Assembly: GCA_965661105.1 (NCBI GenBank)
Contig: CBFICR010000011.1
Span: 1 to 64,000 of the forward strand
Direction of reading: 5' to 3'
Length of the DNA stretch: 64,000 bases
Source of the DNA: Eutrophocola sp965661105
GTDB taxonomy: Bacteria; Pseudomonadota; Gammaproteobacteria; Pseudomonadales; Pseudohongiellaceae
In this document: positions 45,625-54,785 of the stretch, one piece after another
Numbering within the stretch: the stretch's first letter is position 1
How the letters are laid out: every line of letters starts with the position of its first letter
Program-made: the position numbers and the translations under genes
The notes under the pieces: model-generated
The model's input: only the letters and a program-made list of their open reading frames with translations
The model's database searches: none
Told to the model about the DNA's origin: nothing

Positions 45625-47085
45625 ATGTACAGTAATCTCATAATCGACCTGATGCAGATTATCATGCTAACGATTAGTACAGTCGTGGTAATGGTGACTA
45701 CTGCCTTTAAACGTGATCATGGCCTGATCAGCGGCCTCACTGTATTCGGCCTGATGGCTTCTTTATTGACCTTTGTCTTTATCCAGCCAGTAGTGCCGCT
45801 GGAAGCGACCCAGCTGCTCATGATTGATGAATACAGCCTGTTTTTCTCTAACCTGATTATTGTAGGCGCTATTGGCGTTGCCTTGCTGGCTTATCCCTAT
45901 TTCCAGAATCACAATGTACAGAACGAGGAATTCTATATTCTTCTTATGACAGCGACTCTGGGAGCAGTGGTACTGGCCTGCAGCAATCACTTTGTATCAT
46001 TCCTGCTGGGCATGGAAATGATGGGGGTCAGTCTTTATGCAATGATTGCCTATCCTGTTCACGCAGCAAAATCAGCCAAATTTCCACTTGAAGCTGGCGT
46101 TAAATATTTGATTCTTTCCGCACTGACTTCGGGGATTACACTTTTTGGTATCGCGCTTGTTTATGCCTATATCGGTACCATGGGCTTTGATGAAATACCC
46201 GCAGCCCTTGAGGCGGCAGGCGAGCTTGGTCCGGTCTTTCTGATTGGTGTATTGATGATCGTTGCCGGCTCCGCTTTCAAATTATCCCTGGTGCCATTTC
46301 ATATCTGGACCCCCGATGTATACGAGGGAGCCCCGGTTCCGGTTACCGCTTTTCTGGCTACAGTATCAAAAGCGGCCATGCTGGCTGTGACCTTACGACT
46401 ACTATTGGTCTCAAATGCCATCGAATTGAATGTTGTCACTACGGTGTTAACCGTAATGGCTGCTGCCTCAATAATCTTCGGTAATCTGCTTGCCTTACTG
46501 CAGGAAAACGTAAAACGATTATTTGCCTATTCTTCGATTGCGCATCTGGGTTATCTGCTGGTCATCATCATTGCCGCGGCTAAAATCCCTGGCGCATTAT
46601 CAGTGGAAGGGGTGAGCTTCTATATGCTGGCTTACTTTGTTATGTCTCTTTCCGGGTTTGCCGTTATCAGTGCCTTGTCCAACAGTGAAAAGGAATATGA
46701 TCAATTGGCAGATTTTCGTGGCTTGTTCTGGCGTAACAGCTGGGTATCGGCTGTGCTGATCACGGTGTTGTTGTCACTGGCAGGCATTCCTCTAACGGCA
46801 GGTTTTATTGGTAAATTCTACATTTTCACTACCGGTGTGGAAGGTGAACTTTGGTTTTTGCTTACCATGCTTATCATCGGTAGTGCCATTGGCCTTTATT
46901 ATTACCTGCGTCTTATCTATATCATGTTGCAACCTGCCGATAACAACGCTGACGATCCTGCAGCAGGCTCATTGCCACTGGGTGTCCATGCGGTAATGGC
47001 AGCAATGACGGTCGCGATAATCTATCTGGGGGTTTATCCTGCGCCGATGATAGATACCCTGCAAAGCCTGGCTAGCGCTTTTTAA
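45625..47085 (+). CDS. nuoN: NADH-quinone oxidoreductase subunit N
   Basis: NuoN is the third antiporter-like subunit and closes the operon. Motifs include SFLLGMEMMGVSLYAMIAYP, KLSLVPFHIWTPDVYEGAPVPVTAFLATVSKAAML and NVKRLFAYSSIAHLGYLLV. The 486-residue length equals E. coli (485). AAAGGA lies just upstream of the ATG at 45625. A 65-base gap separates it from nuoM. I see no convincing terminator right after it. Confidence 0.97.
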   Translation: MYSNLIIDLMQIIMLTISTVVVMVTTAFKRDHGLISGLTVFGLMASLLTFVFIQPVVPLEATQLLMIDEYSLFFSNLIIVGAIGVALLAYPYFQNHNVQNEEFYILLMTATLGAVVLACSNHFVSFLLGMEMMGVSLYAMIAYPVHAAKSAKFPLEAGVKYLILSALTSGITLFGIALVYAYIGTMGFDEIPAALEAAGELGPVFLIGVLMIVAGSAFKLSLVPFHIWTPDVYEGAPVPVTAFLATVSKAAMLAVTLRLLLVSNAIELNVVTTVLTVMAAASIIFGNLLALLQENVKRLFAYSSIAHLGYLLVIIIAAAKIPGALSVEGVSFYMLAYFVMSLSGFAVISALSNSEKEYDQLADFRGLFWRNSWVSAVLITVLLSLAGIPLTAGFIGKFYIFTTGVEGELWFLLTMLIIGSAIGLYYYLRLIYIMLQPADNNADDPAAGSLPLGVHAVMAAMTVAIIYLGVYPAPMIDTLQSLASAF

Positions 47086-47470
47086 ACAACTCGTTAGTGA
47101 GTTATTATCAAGACTCGCAGTGCTCATTCAACGTGACGCTGCGCGTGCAACTCTTCGACAGAAACACCCATTTCCAGTCTTAATATCGCTTTTTTGGCTA
47201 TTTTTTAGCCAGGATGGCAGATAACTCCATGAAATCAGTCTTATTTTTCGCTGTTTACTTGCATTGCTAAATCCATAGTGATTACAATCGCTACCCCGGC
47301 TGGATATATGTGCGAACAGAGACACAATGTGCATATATATAAAGCAGTTACAGCTCGAATTGAAAGAAGTTTCCAGATAATTCCGGAAACAGAAAGTAGC
47401 AACCAGTAACAGGCCTGAGTATTTATTTGATTACCAACTGAATACCAGCAGGCAGACCCGGAGTCCCGTT
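47086..47470 (+). other. 385-base intergenic region between nuoN and the recombinase gene
   Basis: No gene is visible. A possible promoter for the next gene is TTGCAT (47259-47264) and TACAAT (47283-47288), 18 apart. A perfect inverted repeat GTTTCC-N10-GGAAAC lies at 47369-47390. A TGGCTA/TAGCCA hairpin (47195-47211) has Ts before and within it but not after, so it is not a standard terminator for nuoN. Confidence 0.5.
47369..47390. promoter_or_regulatory. Inverted repeat upstream of the recombinase gene
   Basis: GTTTCC (47369-47374) and GGAAAC (47385-47390) flank ten bases that include GATAAT, about 80 bases before the recombinase start. It could be an operator, for example for autoregulation, or a recombination half-site pair. 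Either is inference. Confidence 0.3.
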
Positions 47471-48169
47471 ATGTCGGTTTACAGCTATACCCGAACCTCG
47501 CAAATCGAATGCCTGGAAACGTCCCAGGATCTTGAAACCATTCTTGAAAAAGAAGATTTACGCCTGCAAACCTATGCACTGGGTGAAGGCATGAAAGTCG
47601 GCGAACGCTTTCTTGACCAGAATCAGAAATGGAATGTCAGTTTCATGAAGCGCCCGCAGGCGGCCAGCATGATGAGTCGTGCGGAAGCAGGGGACATAAT
47701 TCTGGTGTGCACTCTTGAGCGAATCTTCAGTAATTGTGATGACATGGTTGCCACATTACAGGAATTACGAAAGCGCAAAATAAAATTAGTCGTTGTTGAC
47801 CTGGATGGTGAAGTCACTGATCTTGACCTGAGACCGAAATTTACCGAGGTTCTGAAAATATTCCACAGCCTGGAACGTCGACGCTCCACGGAACGTATTA
47901 AAACCGTCAAACAAAGCCAGCGTAAAAAGGGCCGTTTCCTGGGAGGCAGTCGTCCGTTTGGTTATATGATTCATTCCAATGGCCGGCTTATCGAAAACCC
48001 CATGGAACAGCGGGTTCTGAAAAAAATTCTGGAAATGAAAAAGCAGGGCAAATCGCTGCGGGCCATTTCAGCCGAAGTCAGTACGCCGATCATGCCGGTC
48101 AGTTTCAAAACTGTGCAGCGTCTGATCAAGCGACATGATTCTGAAATCACTGCCAGACAGGAAGGCTGA
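47471..48169 (+). CDS. Orphan serine recombinase-like protein
   Basis: This 232-residue protein is built like a serine recombinase. The resolvase fold starts YSYTRTS with Arg8 and nucleophile-position Ser10. RPQAASMMSRAEAGDIILVCTLERI follows. A short PF07508-like segment (GGSRPFGYMIHSNGRLIENPMEQRV) and a helix-turn-helix-like C terminus (GKSLRAISAEV ... SFKTVQRLIKR) complete it. The usual DRLGRS active-site motif reads ERIFSN. The Arg68 equivalent (Arg84) is kept, but the Arg71 equivalent is Ser87, so catalysis is doubtful. No transposon, inverted repeats or cargo surround it. It may be a domesticated DNA-binding regulator. It stands alone between the nuo and lol operons. Confidence 0.75.
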   Translation: MSVYSYTRTSQIECLETSQDLETILEKEDLRLQTYALGEGMKVGERFLDQNQKWNVSFMKRPQAASMMSRAEAGDIILVCTLERIFSNCDDMVATLQELRKRKIKLVVVDLDGEVTDLDLRPKFTEVLKIFHSLERRRSTERIKTVKQSQRKKGRFLGGSRPFGYMIHSNGRLIENPMEQRVLKKILEMKKQGKSLRAISAEVSTPIMPVSFKTVQRLIKRHDSEITARQEG

Positions 48170-48289
48170 TTCCTGCTTGGTGGAACCACTCAATTACTCC
48201 TGTCTTTGTTATTACTTTCAAACCTGGCAGATGAGTCCGCATCAATTCGCTGCATAGCCAGTAGGGACTAATCCCTGCATAATGCCGTC

Positions 48290-49537
48290 ATGTTAAAATC
48301 CACTCCATTTCTCATAGGCCTGCGTTATCTTCTGGCCAGGAAAAATAACCGGGTTATATCCTTTACTTCGCTGATTTCCATGGCGGGTCTTACTCTCGGT
48401 GTGCTCGCTATTATTGTCGTGCTTTCTGTGTTTAACGGATCCCAGGGCATTATGCGAGATCGCACTCTTATCACGGTACCTCACGGCAATATCAGCGCAG
48501 ACAGTAATTTTGCATCCTGGCAGCAAGCCACAACTTTGCTCAGGGAAAACCCCCAAATCGAGGGAATTGCGCCCTATATAGCACTGGAAGCCTTACTTAG
48601 TCGCCAGGGCTATCACCAGGTGACAGAGATCAAGGCGATATCGCCTGAGGATGAAATGACTGTCTCTACGATTGCCGAGAACATGGTGCAGGGAAGTTTT
48701 GATAGTTTGGTGCCAGGTGAAAACCGTATCATATTGGGCAGAATACTTGCCACAAATCTGCGGCTGAACCTTGGCGATGCGGTAAATCTGATTGTGCCGG
48801 TGATAGCGGGTAATAGCTCCCTTAAATTGAATATGCATCGTTTCACTGTGTCAGGAGTCTTCGATCCTCAATTTACCATTGGCTCTGAGTTGGCCCTGGT
48901 TCATCTGGAGGACAGTGCCGCACTTCTGGGACTGGAGGATATCAGCAAAACCATTCAACTTCGCCTGCGCGTAAGCGATCCAGATCAGGCCGCCGGCATT
49001 ATTGCCAACAGTGTCGAATTACTGGAATCAACCTTTACTGATCAACAATTTAGCGGCAGGGACTGGAGTATTACAGAAGCCAGTCTGTTCAGTGCCCTGA
49101 AAATGGAAAAGCTGCTGACCTGGTTTATGCTTATGATGATTGTTGCTATCGGTGCCTTCAATATAGTTTCCACCCTGGTGATGGTCGTCTCGGAAAAAAA
49201 GGCGGATATCGCAATCCTGCGAACCATGGGGGCAAGTGATAAAACCATAATGGCTATTTTTGTTGTGCAGGGGACAGTTGTTGGCATTCTGGGCACTTTC
49301 GCCGGCGCTGCGGCAGGGGTTTTTATCGCCACAAACTTTACCGCCTTCTCCGGCGCACTGGAGCAACTGCTGGCCCCGGCAGACCTTTATGTTATAAGCG
49401 CACTGCCAGCAAAACTGGAAAGTTTTGACGTCTGGGTAACCTGTTGCGCGGCGCTGGTTATAAGTTTTCTGGCCACGCTTTATCCTGCCTTTAAGGCATC
49501 CCAGATTCTTCCTGCAGAAGTATTACGTTATGAGTGA
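48290..49537 (+). CDS. lolC: Lipoprotein-releasing system permease (LolC position)
   Basis: This is an MacB-like ABC permease subunit (four helices, one large periplasmic domain) of the complex that extracts outer-membrane lipoproteins from the inner membrane and passes them to LolA. At 415 residues it has FIGLRYLLARKNNRVISF-like features at its N terminus (FLIGLRYLLARKNNRV), VPHG in the periplasmic domain, AFNIVSTLVMVVSEKKADIAILRTMGAS and the ending PAEVLRYE. The order lolC-lolD-lolE gives the name. Its periplasmic part lacks an obvious TP-G-xxxR Hook motif, while the downstream subunit has one, so C versus E is not settled by sequence. Confidence 0.85.
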   Translation: MLKSTPFLIGLRYLLARKNNRVISFTSLISMAGLTLGVLAIIVVLSVFNGSQGIMRDRTLITVPHGNISADSNFASWQQATTLLRENPQIEGIAPYIALEALLSRQGYHQVTEIKAISPEDEMTVSTIAENMVQGSFDSLVPGENRIILGRILATNLRLNLGDAVNLIVPVIAGNSSLKLNMHRFTVSGVFDPQFTIGSELALVHLEDSAALLGLEDISKTIQLRLRVSDPDQAAGIIANSVELLESTFTDQQFSGRDWSITEASLFSALKMEKLLTWFMLMMIVAIGAFNIVSTLVMVVSEKKADIAILRTMGASDKTIMAIFVVQGTVVGILGTFAGAAAGVFIATNFTAFSGALEQLLAPADLYVISALPAKLESFDVWVTCCAALVISFLATLYPAFKASQILPAEVLRYE

Positions 49538-50228
49538 GCCAGTTCTTTATTGCCAGCATCTATCGCGATCCTATCAGGAAGGGGGTAACACCCTGGAAGT
49601 CCTGAAAGATGTTAATTTGTCGGTAGCAGCAGGAGAAAGTGTTGCTATCAAGGGCACATCTGGCTCAGGCAAAACCACTTTGCTGAATCTGCTGGGCGGA
49701 ATTGATAAACCAACTTCAGGGCTGGTCAGCATTCTTGGTCAGAATCTATCCGCCCTTGCCGGGGTACAACTCGACAAGTTACGCAATCAGACACTGGGTT
49801 TTGTTTACCAGTTCCACCATTTGCTGGGCGAGTTTTCCGCACAGGAAAATGCCGCCATGCCATTGATTATTGCGCGGCATCCCTATGCAGAATGTATGGA
49901 CAAGGCTGCACTGATTCTGGAACGGGTAGGATTGCAGGAGCGCCTTACACACAAACCGTCCCAGCTTTCAGGCGGTGAGCGCCAGCGTGTTGCCATAGCC
50001 AGAGCCCTGATCAACAACCCGGCGTGTGTCTTGATGGATGAGCCTACCGGCAACCTTGACGGCCAAACCGCAAAGGGAATCCAGACACTCATGCAGTCAT
50101 TGAAGGCCGAGATCACAACCAGCTTTATAGTCGTTACCCATGATCCTGCTTTTGCAGCCCAGATGGATACCTCCTATTTGCTGAACAATGGTGTTCTTGG
50201 TGCTGACACCGTCACCGGTGAGCAATAA
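49530..50228 (+). CDS. lolD: Lipoprotein-releasing system ATPase LolD
   Basis: LolD is the cytoplasmic ATPase that drives lipoprotein release. Walker A is GTSGSGKTT at 42-50, the ABC signature is LSGGERQRVAIARAL, and Walker B is CVLMDEPTGNLDG. The H-loop is VVTHD. The 232-residue length is typical of MacB/LolD/FtsE-type ATPases (E. coli 233). It overlaps the end of the upstream permease gene by eight bases and is two bases before the next, so the three are coupled. Confidence 0.95.
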   Translation: MSEPVLYCQHLSRSYQEGGNTLEVLKDVNLSVAAGESVAIKGTSGSGKTTLLNLLGGIDKPTSGLVSILGQNLSALAGVQLDKLRNQTLGFVYQFHHLLGEFSAQENAAMPLIIARHPYAECMDKAALILERVGLQERLTHKPSQLSGGERQRVAIARALINNPACVLMDEPTGNLDGQTAKGIQTLMQSLKAEITTSFIVVTHDPAFAAQMDTSYLLNNGVLGADTVTGEQ

Positions 50229-50230
50229 GC

Positions 50231-51487
50231 ATGCAGACTCCATTCGCGTTCTTTATTGGCAAACGCTATACCTCCATCCGCTCCCGTAATTTACTGATAG
50301 GCTTTATTTCCCTGTTATCAATAATTGGCCTGAGCCTGGGCGTTGCAGTATTGATTACGGTTCTGTCTGTGATGAATGGCTTTGATCGAGAGTTACAAAG
50401 CAGAGTTCTTGCCATGGTTCCTCACATCACAATTTACAACGGCAGAAGCGAACCTCCCATGAGTAACTCCCAGTGGGCTGCCTATCAACCTGCGCTGGAT
50501 AATATTAATGGCATTACAGGCACGGCCCCATTTCTGCAGGTTGAGGGCATGCTACTGGCTAATGGCAACAGCAAGGGCATTATTCTGAATGGTGTGGACA
50601 CACAACAGGAAAGGCAGGTTTCCAGTATTGAAGCTTTTCTGGTTGAAGGTAGTCTGGATAGCCTTGAGGACAAAAGTTACAACATACTGATCGGTGAAGA
50701 GATGGCGCGAAACCTCGGCGTATCGATAGGCGATTCTGTTACCGTTGTTTCAACGGTAGTACCCATTACCCCGCTGGGTGAATTTACCCGCTACAAGAGA
50801 TTTACCGTTGGCGGCATTTTTAGAGTCGGTTCGCAACTCGATAACGGACTGGCTATAGCCTATCTAAGTGATGTACAGAGAGTTTACCGGCTGGGAAACA
50901 ATATTGACGGCCTGCGTGTACAGGTCAATGACCTGTTCAATGTCGATGGCATAAGCCGGCAAATTCGCTCGGATGTAACAGATGCCCATTTATTGTCAAA
51001 CTGGACCTGGGATTACGGCAATATTTATGAAAACATCCGCCTGTCAAAATCCCTGGTGGGACTTTTGTTGTCATTACTTGTCGCGGTTGCAGCCTTTAAT
51101 GTAGTGGTAAGCCTGATCATGGTGGTCAAGGAAAAGCAGGGCGACATCGCCATTCTCAGAACCATGGGAACGTCATTGCACAGTATCCGCAATATATTCC
51201 TTGTACAGGGCCTGAGTATTGGTCTGATAGGGACGCTATTGGGCCTGGTGCTGGGGATAATCTTCTCACTGACCATCAGCGATATCGTTAGCTGGATTGA
51301 ACGTGTATTGGATATGCAGTTTCTTAATGCGGATATCTACCCGGTAAATTACCTGCCTTCCCAATTACAGCTGCTGGATGTTTTACTGGTGTGTGGTATT
51401 TCATTATCCCTGAGTATGCTGGCGACGATTTTACCGGCACAGTCCGCAGCCAGGATTGACCCAGCGGAAGTCCTTCGTTACGAATAG
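50231..51487 (+). CDS. lolE: Lipoprotein-releasing system permease (LolE position)
   Basis: This is the second permease of the LolCDE complex, 418 residues, starting FFIGKRYTSIRSRNLLIGFISLLS and ending PAEVLRYE. Its periplasmic domain contains TPLGEFTRYKRFTV, which resembles the LolC Hook that recruits LolA, and the membrane part GLLLSLLVAVAAFNVVVSLI is also LolC-like. The final periplasmic stretch, SWIERVLDMQFLNADIYPVNYLPSQL, is LolE-like. The mixed features recall LolF-type subunits. The gene starts two bases after lolD. Position supports lolE, but a functional assignment by sequence alone is uncertain. Confidence 0.85.
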   Translation: MQTPFAFFIGKRYTSIRSRNLLIGFISLLSIIGLSLGVAVLITVLSVMNGFDRELQSRVLAMVPHITIYNGRSEPPMSNSQWAAYQPALDNINGITGTAPFLQVEGMLLANGNSKGIILNGVDTQQERQVSSIEAFLVEGSLDSLEDKSYNILIGEEMARNLGVSIGDSVTVVSTVVPITPLGEFTRYKRFTVGGIFRVGSQLDNGLAIAYLSDVQRVYRLGNNIDGLRVQVNDLFNVDGISRQIRSDVTDAHLLSNWTWDYGNIYENIRLSKSLVGLLLSLLVAVAAFNVVVSLIMVVKEKQGDIAILRTMGTSLHSIRNIFLVQGLSIGLIGTLLGLVLGIIFSLTISDIVSWIERVLDMQFLNADIYPVNYLPSQLQLLDVLLVCGISLSLSMLATILPAQSAARIDPAEVLRYE

Positions 51488-51643
51488 AAGAAGTATAGAC
51501 GGAACCATGAGCGCCTTAATCTATTTTTCTCCCGATACTTCCTAGACTTCCGATACTCCCTGCACATAATCAATCCAATTCCCCAGAGCAGTTTATGAAT
51601 ACCTGTACTATGCTGAAAATTAAACTAAGCAGTTGGGGGGCGC

Positions 51644-53992
51644 ATGCGTGTATGGATTTTGTCATTTGGCCTTGGTGTATATATAGCAGGCTTCGCGCCT
51701 CAACTTCCTCAATACCACACACTATTTTTACTTTTCCTGCCGGCACTGTTGTCTCTGCGTTACAAAATATTAAGCCTGTCCGGTGCATTTTGTCTGGGAT
51801 TGTTCTGCCTGTTTCAGTGGAGCTGGACACACCAGGAAAAAATCCTTGCTCCGGCGCTGGAACAACAGGATCTCTGGGTAAGGGGAGTGGTGACTGGTTT
51901 ACCACAACGACAGGAAAACAGTACCCGTTTTTCTTTCAGGCCTGAATCACTATGCCAACAAACTGATATCTCTGATTGTCTGCAGCTCTTGCAAACAAAC
52001 CGACACCAATTACTTCTCCATGATTACTCTGATGAACTTTATTTGCCAGGACAACACTGGCTGTTAAAAGTCAGGCTCAAACGCCCCCATGGCTTTGCCA
52101 ACCCAGGAAGCTTTGACTATGAACGCTGGCTGTTTCAGGAACAGTTCAGTGCAACAGGTTATGTGCGTGCGGATTCATCTTCAATCCTGCTTGATGCCCG
52201 CAGGCACTGGTTGCTTCATCCCTGGCATGACAGCCTCAGATACCGCCTGCAGCAAAAAATAAGTCAGCTGCCTTTAGTGGTACCTGGATATATTTCAGCG
52301 TTGATTATCGGCGATCGCTATCAAATAACGGATGCACAATGGAGTTTGCTTACCACTACGGGAACAAACCACTTAATGGTGATTTCCGGTTTGCATATAG
52401 GGCTCGTGGCATGGCTCACTTTTAATATTACCCTGGTCATCTGCAGAACCATTCCTGCACTTTGTCTGTTTATTGCATCACCCAGATTAGCCGCATTTAT
52501 GGCATTAATTGCGGCTTTTCTCTATGCCTGTCTTGCCGGTTTCAGTCTGCCTGTCCAGCGTGCCCTGGTGATGGTTATTTGCCTGATGTCAGGTCAGCTT
52601 CTGGTCAGACAGGTATCGCCATTGAACAGCCTTGGACTGGCTTTTTTTATCGTTATTTTATTTGATCCGCTTGCCCTGCAAAGTGCTGGTTTCTGGTTAT
52701 CATTTGTTGCAGTAGGGGTTTTACTTTCAACATTGTCGGTAAACAATGACAGCGACGATGTGCAATCCCTGCTATCCAGAATCAAAACACTGTTGTATTG
52801 CCAGTGCTATTTGTTCATCGGCATGTTGCCTGTAATGCTGTTATTTTTTGGCCAGCTCAGTCTGCTTGCACCAATCGTGAATCTGTTTGCCATTCCCTTT
52901 GTCGGTATGTTGATCGTGCCATTATGCCTGCTGTCACTGTTGGCAGGAATTTTAAGTCAGACGCTGTTTGCTTTTCTGCTGTCATTGCCTGACTTTCTCC
53001 TGAGCGAAGTGGCAAGCCTGCTGCAGGAAGTTATTAAGATCCCCGATCTCTTCATCATGCAGTTTCCGACCCTTCCGGTCTGGCTTTGGCTGCTCCTGCT
53101 GGGAGCGGTAGTACTGCAATTTCTGTTTCAGCGTTTAATAATAAAAATTACAGGCCTTCTGGTAGTGTTGTTTTGTCTTAATTATTCTCCGCAACGGCCG
53201 CAAAATAATGAGTTTGTGCTGGATATTCTGGATGTTGGCCAGGGTCTGGCGGTTATTGTCACCACACATAAGCATACGCTTGTATATGACACCGGGCCCG
53301 CATACAACCCGCGCTTTAACGCAGGTAGCGGCATAATCCAGCCCTTTCTCCGGCATCAGAATCTGGGAGACCCTGACATTGTTGTAGTGAGTCACGGTGA
53401 TAATGACCATGCCGGTGGTCTGGCGGCGCTGGTCAGTTATTTCCCCGCTGCCCGGATTTATGCGGGCGAGGCCCTGGAACAAATCGCTGGACTGGAAAAT
53501 CCGCCTTCTATCGGCCATTGTTTGTCCGGAACAACGTGGTGGTGGGACCGGGTAAAGTTTGAATTTCTCTATCCTGACAATCATTCTTATTCAGGAAATA
53601 ATGCCTCCTGTGTGCTAAAGATAACCTCAGGTAATTACAGTGCGTTACTTAGCGGCGATATCGAGAAGGAAGCAGAATTAACGTTGCTAAAAACCTCAAG
53701 AAACGACCTGCATGCCGATATCATGACCGCGCCTCATCATGGCAGTAAAACGTCCTCTATTGCACCGTTCGTGCGTCGCGTTGCCGCAAATCATGTGGTC
53801 TTTTCATCAGGTTACCTCAATAGTTTCGGCCATCCTCATGCTGACGTCAGGCAACGTTATGAAAGGCTCAATACCAGTCTTTATGACACATCGCGCAGCG
53901 GAGCACTTCGCTTCCATGTGTCTGCTGATGAGGGCATTAAATCTGTAACAAGCTATCGCCAGACAAGCCCAAGGTTCTGGCATTTACCCTAA
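51644..53992 (+). CDS. comEC: DNA internalization/competence protein ComEC
   Basis: ComEC (Rec2) is the inner-membrane channel for single-stranded DNA uptake. The 782-residue chain has three parts. An N-terminal soluble DUF4131-like domain holds GVVTGLPQRQENSTRF and PHGFANPGSFDYERWL. A multi-helix Competence domain includes TTTGTNHLMVISGLHIGLVA. The C-terminal metallo-beta-lactamase-like domain has VVVSHGDNDHAGGL and APHHGSKTSS. The start is the ATG at 51644, preceded by a G-rich site. It lies between lolCDE and exbB, as in Pseudomonas. Whether the cell is naturally competent cannot be said. Confidence 0.93.
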   Translation: MRVWILSFGLGVYIAGFAPQLPQYHTLFLLFLPALLSLRYKILSLSGAFCLGLFCLFQWSWTHQEKILAPALEQQDLWVRGVVTGLPQRQENSTRFSFRPESLCQQTDISDCLQLLQTNRHQLLLHDYSDELYLPGQHWLLKVRLKRPHGFANPGSFDYERWLFQEQFSATGYVRADSSSILLDARRHWLLHPWHDSLRYRLQQKISQLPLVVPGYISALIIGDRYQITDAQWSLLTTTGTNHLMVISGLHIGLVAWLTFNITLVICRTIPALCLFIASPRLAAFMALIAAFLYACLAGFSLPVQRALVMVICLMSGQLLVRQVSPLNSLGLAFFIVILFDPLALQSAGFWLSFVAVGVLLSTLSVNNDSDDVQSLLSRIKTLLYCQCYLFIGMLPVMLLFFGQLSLLAPIVNLFAIPFVGMLIVPLCLLSLLAGILSQTLFAFLLSLPDFLLSEVASLLQEVIKIPDLFIMQFPTLPVWLWLLLLGAVVLQFLFQRLIIKITGLLVVLFCLNYSPQRPQNNEFVLDILDVGQGLAVIVTTHKHTLVYDTGPAYNPRFNAGSGIIQPFLRHQNLGDPDIVVVSHGDNDHAGGLAALVSYFPAARIYAGEALEQIAGLENPPSIGHCLSGTTWWWDRVKFEFLYPDNHSYSGNNASCVLKITSGNYSALLSGDIEKEAELTLLKTSRNDLHADIMTAPHHGSKTSSIAPFVRRVAANHVVFSSGYLNSFGHPHADVRQRYERLNTSLYDTSRSGALRFHVSADEGIKSVTSYRQTSPRFWHLP

Positions 53993-54131
53993 GCAGAAAG
54001 CGATATTTCAAGTATGGTAAGTGCCGCTAATATGATAAAGTGTGCGGCTTATAAGGTATTGTTAATACGCAGATTTTTAGCTGAATGCAGAGTGTTTGGC
54101 CAAATACTGCAGACGGAAAGGAACGACGAAA

Positions 54132-54767
54132 TTGTTTGAGATTGTACAGGCCGGTGGTTGGTTAATGCTGCCAATCATTCTGTGTTCCATTGTTGCTATC
54201 GCCATCGTCATTGAACGCTTTTGGACGCTGAATCCGACGCGTATTGCGCCACGCAATGTGCTTGCTGAAGTATGGGGGAAGATCAAGCAAAACCAGCTTG
54301 ATGCCACCGAATTACGGGATCTGCGCATGTCCTCACCGCTGGGGCAGATTCTTGCTGCTGGACTCGTTAATTCCAAGGCAGGCAGAAGCATCATGACAGA
54401 AAGTATTGAGCAGGCTGCCAGCCATGTGGTCCATGACCTGGAGCGTTACCTCAGTACACTGGGGACAATCGCTGCCATCACGCCGTTGCTGGGCTTACTT
54501 GGTACTGTGTTTGGCATGATCAGGGTGTTTAGTGAAATCATGGCGCAGGGTACGGGAAACGCCAATGCCCTGGCGGGTGGAATTTCAGAAGCCTTGATAA
54601 CCACTGCGGCAGGCCTGTGTGTGGGCATACCGGCATTGATGTTTTACCGGATGTTTTTGCGCCGGGTGGAAAGCCTTGTCATCGATCTGGAAAGAGAATC
54701 CATTAAACTGGTGGATGCCCTGCATACTTCCCGGGGAGTTGAAATCAGGGAAGTCGGCGAAAGCTGA
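54132..54767 (+). CDS. exbB: MotA/TolQ/ExbB proton channel family protein
   Basis: This inner-membrane subunit, with ExbD, uses the proton gradient to power a periplasmic partner. The N terminus FEIVQAGGWLMLPIILCS carries helix 1. The conserved ExbB/TolQ core is AAITPLLGLLGTVFGMIRVF, followed by GGISEALITTAAGLCVGIPALMFYRMF. The start is TTG at 54132, nine bases after AAAGGA at 54117-54122, which gives 212 residues. The earlier TTG at 54096 is an unsupported extension. Position next to exbD and upstream of msbA/lpxK is that of the Pseudomonas PA2983 pair, annotated TolQ-type/ExbB. No tonB is adjacent, so its client is unknown. Confidence 0.9.
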   Translation: MFEIVQAGGWLMLPIILCSIVAIAIVIERFWTLNPTRIAPRNVLAEVWGKIKQNQLDATELRDLRMSSPLGQILAAGLVNSKAGRSIMTESIEQAASHVVHDLERYLSTLGTIAAITPLLGLLGTVFGMIRVFSEIMAQGTGNANALAGGISEALITTAAGLCVGIPALMFYRMFLRRVESLVIDLERESIKLVDALHTSRGVEIREVGES

Positions 54768-54785
54768 GCAACGGGGAATAAACCG

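Noticed and set aside
47195..47211. Hairpin TGGCTA/TAGCCA after nuoN as a terminator.
   Set aside because: The T run precedes the stem and fills the loop instead of following it, and the stem is six base pairs only.
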